Below, in pieces: positions 21,175-29,413 of a stretch of DNA of 29,413 nucleotides (position 1 is the stretch's first letter; every line of letters starts with the position of its first letter). Made by a program: the position numbers and the translations under genes. The stretch is from a virus, in IMG/VR virus record IMGVR_UViG_3300020704_000117, positions 1 through 29,413 of that record. One strand, given 5' to 3'. The notes beneath the pieces are model-generated. The model saw nothing but the letters and a program-made list of their open reading frames with translations, was not told the origin of the DNA and did no database searches.

Positions 21175-22019
21175 TACAATTTACCTAAAGATCGTAAACT
21201 TTGAACTGTGGTATCATGTCTATTATTTACATTATTCATATTCATCAATTCTGAGTTTATAAATATTCTTCCACCTTTCTTCTTAACATCACTACAGAAA
21301 TTTACTAAATCACATTCTTCTGCATTACCAGCTTCAGAAGAACCTCTATACCGAGAACCTTTAGCAAAAGAACTTTTGTAGATTCCAAAACCGCCATGAG
21401 CAGCATCAACTTCAATTAAACCGTAATTTTTTGGAATTTGTATAAATTTAGATCCTACATACATTATAAATGCTTCATCATAAGACATATAAGAAGGTCT
21501 ATTATGAATTGCATACCAACAATCATTTTCAACCCAACCTTTTGCTCGTAAACACCAAATATCATAATAATTTAACTGATTTGCTGTCATACCTTCCCAA
21601 GAAGATATGTCGTATTTAAAGCAACTTAAGAAATCTTCTTCTTCAATCTTTTCACTATTAACATCATCAACACACATATGAATATAATAATCATGAGTAT
21701 CTAAGATATTATTTTGTTCACAATATTCAATCCCAACATTTCTTGCTGTAGCAATCCTACATGTTCTAGAATTAATTCTATCTTCTAATTTCCCTAAAGA
21801 AAGTATATGAATATTATCGCGACCACTTTTATAATTTTTAAGAATTTCTAAAGTATTATCAGAAGAATCACTTTCCACAAATACACAAGAAAAAGATTTA
21901 AATAGTCCACCAATTCTTTCAATATTCTCAAATATTTTTGTAAGATTTCCAGAACTATCTCTTGTTGGACCTACAAAAACAACACTAAGTTCTTTTACCT
22001 TTTCTCTAATTGAATTCAT
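21174..22019 (-). CDS. Glycosyltransferase (GT-A type)
   Basis: 281 aa. N-terminal SVVFVGPTRDSSGN and VFVESDSSDNTLEILKNY (46-63) give a GT-A Rossmann start; ATARNVGIEYC and the acidic HMCVDDVNSEKI (~133-144) supply the metal-binding D-x-D-type site. The middle (AKGWVENDCWYAIHNRP, AAHGGFGIYKSS) resembles the GT62/GT69-like mannosyltransferase fold found in phage and bacterial glycan clusters. AAGGG lies 6 nt before the ATG. It is coupled to the fucosyltransferase gene downstream. Sugar and acceptor are unknown. Confidence 0.75.
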   Translation of the reverse strand: MNSIREKVKELSVVFVGPTRDSSGNLTKIFENIERIGGLFKSFSCVFVESDSSDNTLEILKNYKSGRDNIHILSLGKLEDRINSRTCRIATARNVGIEYCEQNNILDTHDYYIHMCVDDVNSEKIEEEDFLSCFKYDISSWEGMTANQLNYYDIWCLRAKGWVENDCWYAIHNRPSYMSYDEAFIMYVGSKFIQIPKNYGLIEVDAAHGGFGIYKSSFAKGSRYRGSSEAGNAEECDLVNFCSDVKKKGGRIFINSELMNMNNVNNRHDTTVQSLRSLGKL

Positions 22020-22026
22020 AAAACCC

Positions 22027-23205
22027 TTATAATAAACTTAAAACTTTATCCAATAACTTTAAATGTTTTTCAGATACAAATTGATTATTTCCTATATATA
22101 ATCCATTAGTGTGTAATACATCAACATTAGCGACTAAACGATTCGTTGTCAATATATAATCTTTTAGAAATGGATGTTTTAATAAATTTCCAGATAAAAT
22201 TGGTCTATATTCAATATCATATTCTACCAACAACGTTTTTAATTTAGATAACGATTCTGCATCCTTACATATAATAGGAAAACAAAAACTCGCACTAGTT
22301 TCATAAAATTTAATCTGTTGAATTTTATCTAAATATTTTTCAGTCATCTCAGAAAACAATTTATGATTTTTACTTCTAATATCAACAAAGGATTTTAATC
22401 TTTTAATCTGAGAAGAAGCTAAAATTGCACATATTTCGTGGTTTCTGAAATTATAACCATCAGTAATAAATAAAAACTGTTTATCAATATAAGGATATTT
22501 GGCAGCATAATCATCAAAAAATATTGATTCTCTCGCTAAACCATGACTTCTTTTCATTTTCATCAAATCATATAATTCTGTATCATTTGTAGTAACAAAA
22601 CCACCTTCAATTGAAGAAATAGTATGACCAAAATATGAACTGAATGTACACCCTAAAGAATTTGCACCAAGATAAGTTCCATCATTAGCTTTTGCGCCCA
22701 TTGCTTCACACGCATCTTCTAATATGATAGCATTTGGAAAATATGATTCTAATATTTTAGTATCTGAATTAAATCCCAAAAGGTGTGTTGTAAAAACAAC
22801 TTTAATGTCAGGATGTTTTTCTGAAATATATGCTAATTCAGATTCATCAAAACTGAAATTATCAAAAGAAACATCACAAAAGATAGGAGTAAAACCTAAT
22901 TGCATTACTGGAGAAACATTTGTCATCCAAGTACAAGAAGAAACTAAAACTTTATCTTTTTGTTTTAAATTAAATTTTTCTTTAATCGCAGCTAATAATA
23001 AAAAATTTGCAGTACTTCCAGAAGAAACAAATAAAGAATGTTTAGCGCCAACCCATTCAGCCCATTCTTTCTCTACTTGGTTTACTTTATCTGCCATAGT
23101 GAATCTATCAGAAAATAAAACAAATTTAGCCAAATTAATTCTATCTTTTATTGTGATAGAATTATTCATCAATTTCCAACCACATTTCAATTTCAATTTT
23201 TTCAT
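22027..23205 (-). CDS. DegT-family PLP enzyme with Lys-to-His change (ColD-like dehydratase)
   Basis: 392 aa. DegT/DnrJ/EryC1 fold: SSGSTANFLLLAA (61-73, phosphate binding), ILEDACEAMGA (161-171, D164 holding PLP) and SSYFGHTISSIEGG (189-202). In aminotransferases the sixth residue of this block is the PLP Lys; here it is His194, as in GDP-4-keto-6-deoxy-mannose 3-dehydratase (ColD) and CDP-sugar E1 dehydrases, which remove the C3 hydroxyl instead of adding an amine. The gmd gene in the cluster makes the ColD substrate. A start at ATG 23169 is possible. The likely product is a 3,6-dideoxysugar intermediate. Confidence 0.85.
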   Translation of the reverse strand: MKKLKLKCGWKLMNNSITIKDRINLAKFVLFSDRFTMADKVNQVEKEWAEWVGAKHSLFVSSGSTANFLLLAAIKEKFNLKQKDKVLVSSCTWMTNVSPVMQLGFTPIFCDVSFDNFSFDESELAYISEKHPDIKVVFTTHLLGFNSDTKILESYFPNAIILEDACEAMGAKANDGTYLGANSLGCTFSSYFGHTISSIEGGFVTTNDTELYDLMKMKRSHGLARESIFFDDYAAKYPYIDKQFLFITDGYNFRNHEICAILASSQIKRLKSFVDIRSKNHKLFSEMTEKYLDKIQQIKFYETSASFCFPIICKDAESLSKLKTLLVEYDIEYRPILSGNLLKHPFLKDYILTTNRLVANVDVLHTNGLYIGNNQFVSEKHLKLLDKVLSLL

Positions 23206-23207
23206 TA

Positions 23208-24140
23208 TTATGACCTAATGTTTTCCAAATACCAATCTAATGTTATTTTTAATCCTTCTTCTAAAGTATATTTTGGTTTCCAACCAAGTTCTTTCAATTT
23301 AGCATTACACATCTTTCTTCTTGGAGTTCCATCCGGTTTATCAGAATTCCAAATTATTTCACCTTCATATCCAACCAAATCTTTAATCTTTTCTGCCAAT
23401 TCTTTAATAGTAATTTCATTATCAATACCAATATTAATCAAATCAACATATTCTTGAGTATTCATCAGAAAAATCAATGCATCAGCTAAATCATCAGAAA
23501 ATAAAAATTCTCTTGTAGGAGTACCAGTTCCCCAACATTCTACACTACTAGAATTGCTTTCTTTAGCTTCTAAAAATTTATTAATTAATCCAGGAATAAC
23601 ATGACCATGATTCACATCAAATCTATCATTTATACCATAAAGATTTGTTGGCATCACATTAATACTTTTAAATCCATATTGTTCATAATATTTTTTACAC
23701 ATCATCAAACCAGAAATTTTAGCTAATGCATAAGCTTCATTAGTATGTTCTAATGGACCTGTCATTAAGTATTCTTCTTTTATTGGTTGTTCTGTTATTT
23801 TAGGATAAATGCAAGCAGTACCCAATTGACAAATCTTTTTTATTCTATAATCAAAAGCACTTTTGATTATATTTGTTTGAATTTGTAAATTTTCAGTAAT
23901 AAATTCTGCAGGATACATTTTATTGTAATTAATTCCACCAACTTTTGCTGCAGCAACAAAAACATATTCAGGTCGCTCAATATCAAAAAACCTGTCAACA
24001 GCATATTGATTCCTAAGATCTAATTCTTTTCTTGTTTTTAAAACAAGATTAGTATATCCTAATTCTTTTAATTTTCTAACAATTGCCGAACCAACTAAGC
24101 CATTATGGCCAGCAACATAAATTTTTGAATTCTTTTCCAT
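23208..24140 (-). CDS. fcl: GDP-L-fucose synthase
   Basis: 310 aa, close to the usual length. It epimerises and reduces GDP-4-keto-6-deoxymannose to GDP-L-fucose with NADPH. Motifs: VAGHNGLVGSAIVRKL (9-24, Rossmann loop), AAAKVGGINYN, LGTACIYPK (107-114, with catalytic C110), EAYALAKISG (136-145, Y137/K141), and NLYG-x-x-D, HVIPGLINKF and WGTGTPTREFLF. All are as in WcaG/Fcl. It could alternatively be the closely related ColC, which reduces the ColD product; sequence alone favours Fcl. Upstream neighbours are a glycosyltransferase and gmd. Confidence 0.92.
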   Translation of the reverse strand: MEKNSKIYVAGHNGLVGSAIVRKLKELGYTNLVLKTRKELDLRNQYAVDRFFDIERPEYVFVAAAKVGGINYNKMYPAEFITENLQIQTNIIKSAFDYRIKKICQLGTACIYPKITEQPIKEEYLMTGPLEHTNEAYALAKISGLMMCKKYYEQYGFKSINVMPTNLYGINDRFDVNHGHVIPGLINKFLEAKESNSSSVECWGTGTPTREFLFSDDLADALIFLMNTQEYVDLINIGIDNEITIKELAEKIKDLVGYEGEIIWNSDKPDGTPRRKMCNAKLKELGWKPKYTLEEGLKITLDWYLENIRS

Positions 24141-24142
24141 AA

Positions 24143-24901
24143 TTAATTACCAATTAAAAAATATTTTTGAGTATCTAAATAAAAACCATTCAAACTTAAA
24201 TTTAGAATCCGTGCATAACTAACAATGTTTGATGATTTACCCAATACAAAATCACAAGCTGATAACATATGAGCATCCAATAAAACTTGATCGCCTAATG
24301 ATATCTTATTGGTATCTAAATAAAATACAGGAGTTGAATCACATCGTTCAACATCATTAACAATTATATCAACGTCATTAAAATTAATTTGAACAAAACC
24401 TGCTATAAGATCAATAAAGTTTTGTTGTTCGCTACAAATAAAAATTTGCTCATATTTACCTGTTTTTAACTGTTCTTCTACATTAAGAAACATAATATCA
24501 GGTTTAATAACAGCATTAAAATGATCAGTCCCTCTATAATGAACACCTAAACATTTATTTAATGATTTTATATTTTTATTAAGAAATGTTTTAAGTCTTG
24601 TATTATATGGTATAAACTTTGAATAACTTAATAAATTTAAGGATTCAACATTTGGATATTCTTCAATTTCATTTAACTCTCCAGTACTCCAGAATTCCGA
24701 GTTTTCGTCGCCATCAGAAAAATTATAAACATCAAACCATTCTCTAGGATTTCCACCATACAATTTAAAATGTTCTGTTGAAATGTGTATATCTTTATAA
24801 GATATTCCTTCTTTACCAACAAACTTTTTATACGAATTTAAAATTGTAATATAATTTGACAAAAATCCACGACCAGATTCTTCACGTAAAACTATGCTCA
24901 C
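24143..24901 (-). CDS. Fucosyltransferase-like glycosyltransferase
   Basis: 252 aa from a GTG start (24901) with AGGGG 8 nt upstream, directly after the gmd stop. The donor motif LGVHYRGTDHF (118-128, H-x-R-G-T-D) is that of NodZ/GT23- and O-fucosyltransferase-like enzymes, and the late block ACDFVLGKSSNIVSYARIL matches their GDP-binding C-terminal region. The N-terminal motif ESGRGFLSNYITILN fits the same fold. It is sandwiched between gmd and fcl, so GDP-fucose is the expected donor. Acceptor unknown. The protein is shorter than classical family members, mainly at the N-terminus. Confidence 0.78.
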   Translation of the reverse strand: MSIVLREESGRGFLSNYITILNSYKKFVGKEGISYKDIHISTEHFKLYGGNPREWFDVYNFSDGDENSEFWSTGELNEIEEYPNVESLNLLSYSKFIPYNTRLKTFLNKNIKSLNKCLGVHYRGTDHFNAVIKPDIMFLNVEEQLKTGKYEQIFICSEQQNFIDLIAGFVQINFNDVDIIVNDVERCDSTPVFYLDTNKISLGDQVLLDAHMLSACDFVLGKSSNIVSYARILNLSLNGFYLDTQKYFLIGN

Positions 24902-25909
24902 CTATTGAACCCCTAAACACATTTCTTCAACCAAATCAATAAAACTATATTCTGGTTTCCATCCTAATACAGTTCTAGCTTTTGTAGAATCACCTAATAA
25001 TGTTGCAACTTCTGCTGGTCTAAAATACTTAGGATCAACTGCAATTATAGTTTTTCCAGTATTAACATCAATTCCAGTTTCATCCAAGCCTTCACCTTGC
25101 CATTCAATGTTCATATTAAAATGCGGGGCGCAAGCTTCTACAAATTGTCTAACGGAATATTGTTCGCCAGTAGCAACGACATAATCATCTGGAGTATCTT
25201 GTTGGAGCATTAAATGCATGGCATAACAATAATCTTTAGCATGACCCCAATCTCTTAATGCATTTAAATTACCAAGCGTCAATATGTCTGATTTGCCTTG
25301 AGAAATATCATTTAATCCCATTACAATTTTCTGAGTGACAAAAGTTTCACCTCTTCTCTCAGATTCGTGATTAAATAAAATACCATTACACGCAAATATA
25401 TTATATGATTCTCTATAATTTTTTACAATCCAAAATCCATAGAGTTTAGCAACGCCATATGGACTTCTTGGATAAAATGGAGTTGTTTCTTTTTGTGGAA
25501 TTTCTTGCACTAAACCATACAATTCAGAAGTTGATGCTTGATAAAATTTAACTCGATTTTCCATACCAAGTAAACGAATAGATTCAAGAACTCTAAGAGT
25601 ACCTACAGCATCAACATTCGCAGTATATTCTGGAATTTCAAAAGAAACTTTTACATGAGATTGAGCGGACAAATTATAGATCTCATCAGGCTGAATTGCT
25701 TGAATAAGACTTGTCACATTAAGCGAATCAGTAACATCACCATAATGTAATTTAAAGTTTTTGTTTTCATAGATATGATCGATTCGTGATGTATTATATG
25801 AAGAACTTCTTCGTTTTACACCATGAACCTCATAACCTTTTTCTAAAAGAATTTCAGAAAGATAACTCCCATCTTGACCAGTTACACCAAATATTAACGC
25901 TTTCTTCAT
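24902..25909 (-). CDS. gmd: GDP-mannose 4,6-dehydratase
   Basis: 335 aa. Converts GDP-mannose to GDP-4-keto-6-deoxymannose, the shared precursor of fucose, colitose and perosamine. Motifs are near-textbook: [16 protein letters not shown] (7-22), [19 protein letters not shown] (29-47), [29 protein letters not shown] (125-139, T127/E129), [12 protein letters not shown] (149-160, Y151/K155) and [16 protein letters not shown]. It is about 35 residues shorter than E. coli Gmd, as in some bacterial and viral forms. GGTGAAC lies just before the ATG. No GDP-mannose-forming gene is intact in the window, so the host pool is probably used. Confidence 0.94.
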   Translation of the reverse strand: MKKALIFGVTGQDGSYLSEILLEKGYEVHGVKRRSSSYNTSRIDHIYENKNFKLHYGDVTDSLNVTSLIQAIQPDEIYNLSAQSHVKVSFEIPEYTANVDAVGTLRVLESIRLLGMENRVKFYQASTSELYGLVQEIPQKETTPFYPRSPYGVAKLYGFWIVKNYRESYNIFACNGILFNHESERRGETFVTQKIVMGLNDISQGKSDILTLGNLNALRDWGHAKDYCYAMHLMLQQDTPDDYVVATGEQYSVRQFVEACAPHFNMNIEWQGEGLDETGIDVNTGKTIIAVDPKYFRPAEVATLLGDSTKARTVLGWKPEYSFIDLVEEMCLGVQ

Positions 25910-25927
25910 AAGTTCACCTTCAATTAA

Positions 25928-26875
25928 TCACCATATAAAGTGATTTTTATTATATTCAACAATTTTCTCTAATTCTAAATCAAAATTTGCAACAGGATTC
26001 CATCCAAGAGATTTTAATTTTGAATCATCAATAGCATACCTAACATCTTGACCAATCCTATTATATTTAAAATCAACATAATTATTATAATCTATAGAAG
26101 TATTATAATATAATTTTATGATTTTGTCAACTACTTTAATATTCTCATCTTCATAATTTCCAGAAATATTAAAAATTGAATTTGTTACTCCCGATTCAAT
26201 TATATGTATAACTGCTGAAACAGTATCAGAAACATGTAACCAAGTTCGTTTTGGTTTTCCATTTTCATGTACAGGAATTTTTCTATCTAATTGCAGATAT
26301 TTACATGTTTTAGGTATTAATTTTTCAACATACTGACCAATACCATAATTATTTGTTGGACGTACAATAACATAAGGAATATTAAAAGTTCTATTCCATG
26401 CAAGAACAAGCATATCCGCAGAAGCTTTTGTTGCCGAATAAGGATTTGAAGGTTTTAATAAATCATATTCTTTATGAAACCCATCAACTATATCACCATA
26501 AACTTCATCAGTACTGAAATGTAGTAATGTTGGCATTTTAAATTTATGTTTTTGTTTTATTAACTCCAATAGATGATGCACACCATTAATGTTACTATTT
26601 AAAAATTCGCTAGAACTTATTATAGAATTGTCTACATGTGTTTCGGCTGCTGTGTTAATAATATAATCACAATCATAAAGATATTCTAAATCGTTTATAT
26701 CTGATTTTATAAATTTAAAATTTGAATATGATTCAAATTCTGGTATTAATGATTCATTTGCAGCATATGTGACTTTATCAACACCAATAACATACCAACC
26801 TTTATCTAAATATGCTCTTGTTATTTCAGAACCTATAAACCCTAGACATCCTGTAATATAAATAATCTTTTTCAT
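25928..26875 (-). CDS. dTDP-glucose 4,6-dehydratase-like SDR (RmlB family)
   Basis: 315 aa. Motifs: YITGCLGFIGSEITRAYL (6-23), NTAAETHVDNSI (74-85), HFSTDEVYGD (119-128, T122/D123/E124), NPYSATKASADML (144-156, Y146/K150), VRPTNNYGIGQYVEKLIP and RTWLHVSDTV. The Asp-Glu after Thr is the dehydratase signature that distinguishes RmlB from plain epimerases. Substrate could be dTDP- or UDP-glucose. The start overlaps the stop of the preceding SDR gene (ATGA), so the two likely act in sequence. No RmlA-type nucleotidyltransferase was seen, so the activated sugar must come from the host. Confidence 0.86.
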   Translation of the reverse strand: MKKIIYITGCLGFIGSEITRAYLDKGWYVIGVDKVTYAANESLIPEFESYSNFKFIKSDINDLEYLYDCDYIINTAAETHVDNSIISSSEFLNSNINGVHHLLELIKQKHKFKMPTLLHFSTDEVYGDIVDGFHKEYDLLKPSNPYSATKASADMLVLAWNRTFNIPYVIVRPTNNYGIGQYVEKLIPKTCKYLQLDRKIPVHENGKPKRTWLHVSDTVSAVIHIIESGVTNSIFNISGNYEDENIKVVDKIIKLYYNTSIDYNNYVDFKYNRIGQDVRYAIDDSKLKSLGWNPVANFDLELEKIVEYNKNHFIW

Positions 26876-27666
26876 TTAAAATAATCCTTAATGCCCTTTT
26901 CAATACCGCCAAAATTTAAATTTAATGAATCTAATACTTTAGACGAACCTGTATAATTTATATGTGAATCTTTGAATTTAATTGTTTTTTGAATGTTATG
27001 GAATGTTAAAAATTTATTTACAAACTCACTTAACAGATATTTTTCTTTATATACCAAATTCAAATCTTTTATTTTTTCGTTTTTCGGATTTAAATAATAA
27101 TTTATAACTTCAAGAACATCATTCAACCAAAAATAATCAAACAACTTATCTTCTAGTATTATATTATCTTCTAATAATACCTTATACAACAATCTAGATT
27201 TTTCTGAGCCATGAAAACAACCGAATAATCTAAGGTTATAAAAATTATCAACCTCATAAATATTTCTTGAAATTATATTTTTACTAAAACCATAATGATC
27301 TTTTGGGAATTTTTTAAAGATTTCGTATTCTTTAACATAATCAATAGAAGAAGATCTATCAAATTCAGCCCCAGAACCAAAATGAAGAACAAATTCAAAT
27401 TCGTCTTTCATTTTATATATATTATTATATAATGTTAAGTTTTCATGGAAACATTCAAATTTAAATGTTGTTAATTGGGTATCAACATTAGACGCACAAT
27501 TAACAACAACTTTTGGTTTTATTTTTTTTATACATTTATACAAAGAATCAAAATCCAAAAAATTGACATCGTTTCTAGACAATGAAACACAATTTAAATT
27601 CTTTGAAAGAAAATTACCAATAAATCCTGTAGATCCTAATATTAAAATATCAGAATCATTTTCCAT
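26872..27666 (-). CDS. Short SDR reductase/epimerase (RmlD-like)
   Basis: 264 aa. Rossmann start ILGSTGFIGNFLSKNL (9-24); KPKVVVNCASNVDTQL (50-65) is the RmlD-type strand; catalytic residues are S98 (HFGSGAEFDR) and Y125-x-x-x-K129 (DHYGFSKN). Then NLRLFGCFH and FDYFWLNDVLEVINYYL replace the usual substrate blocks. It is shorter than RmlD (about 290 aa) and divergent at the C-terminus. It overlaps both neighbours and probably reduces or epimerises the product of the RmlB-like enzyme. The final sugar cannot be deduced. Confidence 0.8.
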   Translation of the reverse strand: MENDSDILILGSTGFIGNFLSKNLNCVSLSRNDVNFLDFDSLYKCIKKIKPKVVVNCASNVDTQLTTFKFECFHENLTLYNNIYKMKDEFEFVLHFGSGAEFDRSSSIDYVKEYEIFKKFPKDHYGFSKNIISRNIYEVDNFYNLRLFGCFHGSEKSRLLYKVLLEDNIILEDKLFDYFWLNDVLEVINYYLNPKNEKIKDLNLVYKEKYLLSEFVNKFLTFHNIQKTIKFKDSHINYTGSSKVLDSLNLNFGGIEKGIKDYFK

Positions 27667-28198
27667 AATCAGAAAATTCTACTAATATTGTACTTTTATT
27701 ATCAGTTCTATTATATGCATACTGATAACTTTTTAAAATATCATCAGGTGTGTGTAATTCAATAATATCTACATGTTTAAACAAATTTCTAAATCCTTCA
27801 GAAAAATTACCTTTATGTTGGTCTTGTGGATCGATAGGTAATTCTGACCCAACAGCAACTCTAATGATAACTTTTGGGTTATATTCACCAAGACTCATTG
27901 ACGGCAATTTATCTAAATGATTGACGAGTTGATCGGCGGCACAAACAAGAAAATTCCACCTTGGGAAAATAGAAATTGGAACAATACCATTTAATGCCAT
28001 TCCAATACTAAATCCTATTTGTAAATTTTCGGTAACAGGAAATTCAAGTTTCAATTCGTCAGGAACAGAATGTAATGTTTGAAATAATCCAGTTCCTGGA
28101 TATTTAACAGCCTGACCCAAAAATAAAGTATTTTCTTGCTCAGAAAGCCATTTCATGGCAGCGATCAATTCATTATTATATAATTGTTGTTCATTCAT
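27656..28198 (-). CDS. Thiamine-diphosphate enzyme, E1-beta/transketolase pyrimidine-domain subunit
   Basis: 180 aa from ATG 28198, with GGTGGA 7 nt upstream; an in-frame start at 28231 overlaps the previous gene and lacks such a site. The pyrimidine-binding domain is visible: LFLGQAVKYPGTGLF (25-39), FPVTENLQIGFSIGMALNG (53-71) with the cofactor-activating E57, FPRWNFLVCAADQLVNHLDK and RVAVGSELPIDPQDQHKG. The C-terminal transketolase domain of normal E1-beta (about 320 aa) is absent. It pairs with the 28200-28826 gene as a minimal alpha/beta enzyme. It may decarboxylate or transfer a two-carbon unit in sugar synthesis; the reaction is unknown. Confidence 0.83.
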   Translation of the reverse strand: MNEQQLYNNELIAAMKWLSEQENTLFLGQAVKYPGTGLFQTLHSVPDELKLEFPVTENLQIGFSIGMALNGIVPISIFPRWNFLVCAADQLVNHLDKLPSMSLGEYNPKVIIRVAVGSELPIDPQDQHKGNFSEGFRNLFKHVDIIELHTPDDILKSYQYAYNRTDNKSTILVEFSDYGK

Positions 28199-28199
28199 A

Positions 28200-28826
28200 T
28201 TAAAATTCCACCCTAACCCCAGCACCAGCATGAGGATATTTTTCGTTTTTATATTTGTAGTATATTAAATGTTCTGATTCAAATTTATCACCAGTAAACT
28301 CTTCAGGTAAATACCAAGGAGTTTGTCTACCCCAAATTTCTGAAGTTGGAGATGTAACACTTAATCCATTATCTTCAACAATAAATGTTATTGGAAGATT
28401 AAATCCAACAGCATATTTATATGCTTCATGAAAAGCTCCAGTTTCAGCACTCATATCCCCTAACCAACACCAGACTCTAGATTTTTCTTCTTTAAGTTGG
28501 ATTGCTTTTGCAATACCAGCTGCAATACTAGGAATTCCACCAACAATACTTGAACATACAATTTTATATTGTTCCAAGTTTATTACCATACTTTTACCAG
28601 CAAGGATTTTCTCTATCAACAATTCTTCAGGAACACCTTTTAATAAGCATTGATAGTGATTTCTCCATGTACAACAAACCCAGTCATTTTCAGTATCTAT
28701 TTTTTCAAATACTGTTTGTATTTGCTTTTCATTTCCATGATATAAATGGATAGGAGCTCTAATTTGTTTATTATTAAACAAATCAGCAACTTTGTTTTCA
28801 AATTCAATAAGTTCTTGATCTTTCAT
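28200..28826 (-). CDS. Thiamine-diphosphate enzyme, E1-alpha-like subunit
   Basis: 208 aa, much shorter than the usual ~320-360. The TPP-Mg motif is WLGDMSAETGAFHEAYKY (121-138) through IVEDNG (149-154): G-D-x plus about 29 residues to N153, as in the GDG...N motif of E1-alpha. CTWRNHYQCLLKG (52-64) matches the family's active-site His region, and SIVGGIPSIAAGIAKAI (93-109) the preceding loop. The C-terminus has lost the phosphorylation-loop and end regions. The next gene follows with no gap and encodes the matching beta-type subunit. The sugar-cluster context suggests a role in making an unusual sugar or acyl unit. Confidence 0.84.
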   Translation of the reverse strand: MKDQELIEFENKVADLFNNKQIRAPIHLYHGNEKQIQTVFEKIDTENDWVCCTWRNHYQCLLKGVPEELLIEKILAGKSMVINLEQYKIVCSSIVGGIPSIAAGIAKAIQLKEEKSRVWCWLGDMSAETGAFHEAYKYAVGFNLPITFIVEDNGLSVTSPTSEIWGRQTPWYLPEEFTGDKFESEHLIYYKYKNEKYPHAGAGVRVEF

Positions 28827-28827
28827 A

Positions 28828-29406
28828 TTAATATATTATTTCTTTAGAATATTGTTTAACCAATTGGGCACGTTTTTGCCAGCTAATTCCAGCAAGATGT
28901 AGTAACCAATCACCCTTTTCCCAATTACCTCTATTACCTTTTGTATCAAATTTTATCTTTTCACTATCAGCCGAATTTTCATCATAACTATTCATAAAAT
29001 TTTGTGGCATTATTTGAATCAGTTTATCAAAATTTGATAAAAAATCAATCATACATTCTTGTTCAAAATATGGTTTTTGTGAATATACCTCAAAATTATC
29101 AAGTATAAATTTTAACCACAATTTCGATTCTTCAGTATTTTTAATCAAAATAGAATCACTATTAATAGGGAAATTAAAATCACCACTCATAATAATATTT
29201 GCGTTTGGATTTATGTTTAATGCTTCTTCAAGCTTTTCTTCAACTCTAACATTAAAATTTGTAATTAGTGTATCACAACCAGTCCACCAAATCCAAGAAC
29301 ACTGAGGAACGCTAACTAACAAATCATAAAGAAAAATTATTTTTTCAAACCCTATTTGAACATTATAAAAACCATTCGATTTACTTATTGCAAGATAATT
29401 ATGTTT
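28828..29406 (-). CDS. GT34-like glycosyltransferase, 5' part broken or outside window
   Basis: Coding similarity runs from the window's right edge to TAA at 28828. Visible blocks of GT34 (MNN10/galactosyltransferase-like): NYLAISKSNGFYNVQIGF, SWIWWTGCDTLITNF (acidic donor site D-x-x), NIIMSGDFNFPINSDSILIKN, FEQECMIDFL and GDWLLHLAGIS. The frame is open to 29406 but an in-frame TAA lies at 29409-29407, and no ATG, GTG or TTG occurs before the TTG at 29322, which is inside the conserved region. An A5 tract sits at 29404-29408; one base fewer there would keep the frame open upstream. So the gene is either frameshifted or truncated, or the sequence has an indel. Confidence 0.7.
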   Translation of the reverse strand, partial: KHNYLAISKSNGFYNVQIGFEKIIFLYDLLVSVPQCSWIWWTGCDTLITNFNVRVEEKLEEALNINPNANIIMSGDFNFPINSDSILIKNTEESKLWLKFILDNFEVYSQKPYFEQECMIDFLSNFDKLIQIMPQNFMNSYDENSADSEKIKFDTKGNRGNWEKGDWLLHLAGISWQKRAQLVKQYSKEIIY

Positions 29407-29413
29407 TTATAAT

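Noticed and set aside
21255-21268. TATAAATA on the plus strand
   Set aside because: It falls inside a minus-strand glycosyltransferase gene with no plus-strand gene downstream; a chance match in AT-rich DNA.
22724-23218. Plus-strand frame of 164 aa opposite the DegT gene
   Set aside because: It lies fully inside a well-supported minus-strand enzyme gene and resembles no protein.
19299-29413. Glycan cluster as evidence that this is a bacterial chromosome or prophage
   Set aside because: The genes run on in the same direction, and without boundary genes, into clear T4-like phage genes; no integrase, attachment site or host gene is seen.

Overview
The window is a piece of a large, AT-rich, tailed-phage genome of the T4-like (myovirus) kind. 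The reasons are a gp61-type primase with zinc ribbon and TOPRIM motifs, a viral nucleotide-metabolism block (NrdA, NrdB, ThyX, MazG-like), a SegE-like GIY-YIG endonuclease, exact T4-type late promoter boxes (TATAAATA), small structural-type proteins, and several proteins whose N-termini resemble the T4 capsid-targeting sequence (MK-x-[FY]-x-x-F-[IVL]-x-E). No host housekeeping genes, integrase or tRNA were seen. An aquatic host is plausible from family resemblance but is not shown by the sequence.

Layout. 1-2582 (+ strand): the 3' part of a very repetitive fibre gene and a small structural-type protein, closed by a hairpin. Everything else is on the minus strand. 2622-2849 is a small acidic gene. 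2850-3921 is a 1-kb non-coding tract with four near-palindromic sites, a 10-bp-period array, a late promoter box, a 448-bp array built only from three tetramers, and a near-consensus sigma70-type promoter reading leftward into all of it. 3922-6089 holds the GIY-YIG gene, a 47-aa zinc-ribbon gene, an SPFH/Band-7 lipoprotein and two small genes. 6102-10851 is the nucleotide block, where nrdA is broken into two genes by a split intein placed exactly at the catalytic thiyl-radical cysteine. 10836-11846 is the primase, behind its own promoter.

11922-19255 is a virion-associated block. A ligase-superfamily enzyme, a two-headed nucleotidyltransferase, a P-loop kinase-like NTPase and a HAD phosphatase sit among structural-type genes. 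Three of these four carry capsid-targeting-like N-termini, and the lead gene sits behind an exact TATAAATA box. Together they look like a nucleic-acid end-healing and sealing kit that could be packaged and injected. This is the most interesting inference in the window.

19299-29413 is a glycan cluster: GDP-mannose 4,6-dehydratase, GDP-fucose synthase, a DegT-family enzyme with the catalytic Lys replaced by His (ColD-type dehydratase), three other short-chain epimerase/dehydratases, two fucosyltransferase-like enzymes, two further glycosyltransferases, and a minimal two-subunit thiamine-diphosphate enzyme. A fragment of what looks like a ManC/PMI cupin lies at its end. The genes would let the phage turn GDP-mannose into fucose or a deoxysugar and transfer it to a virion or cell-surface glycan.
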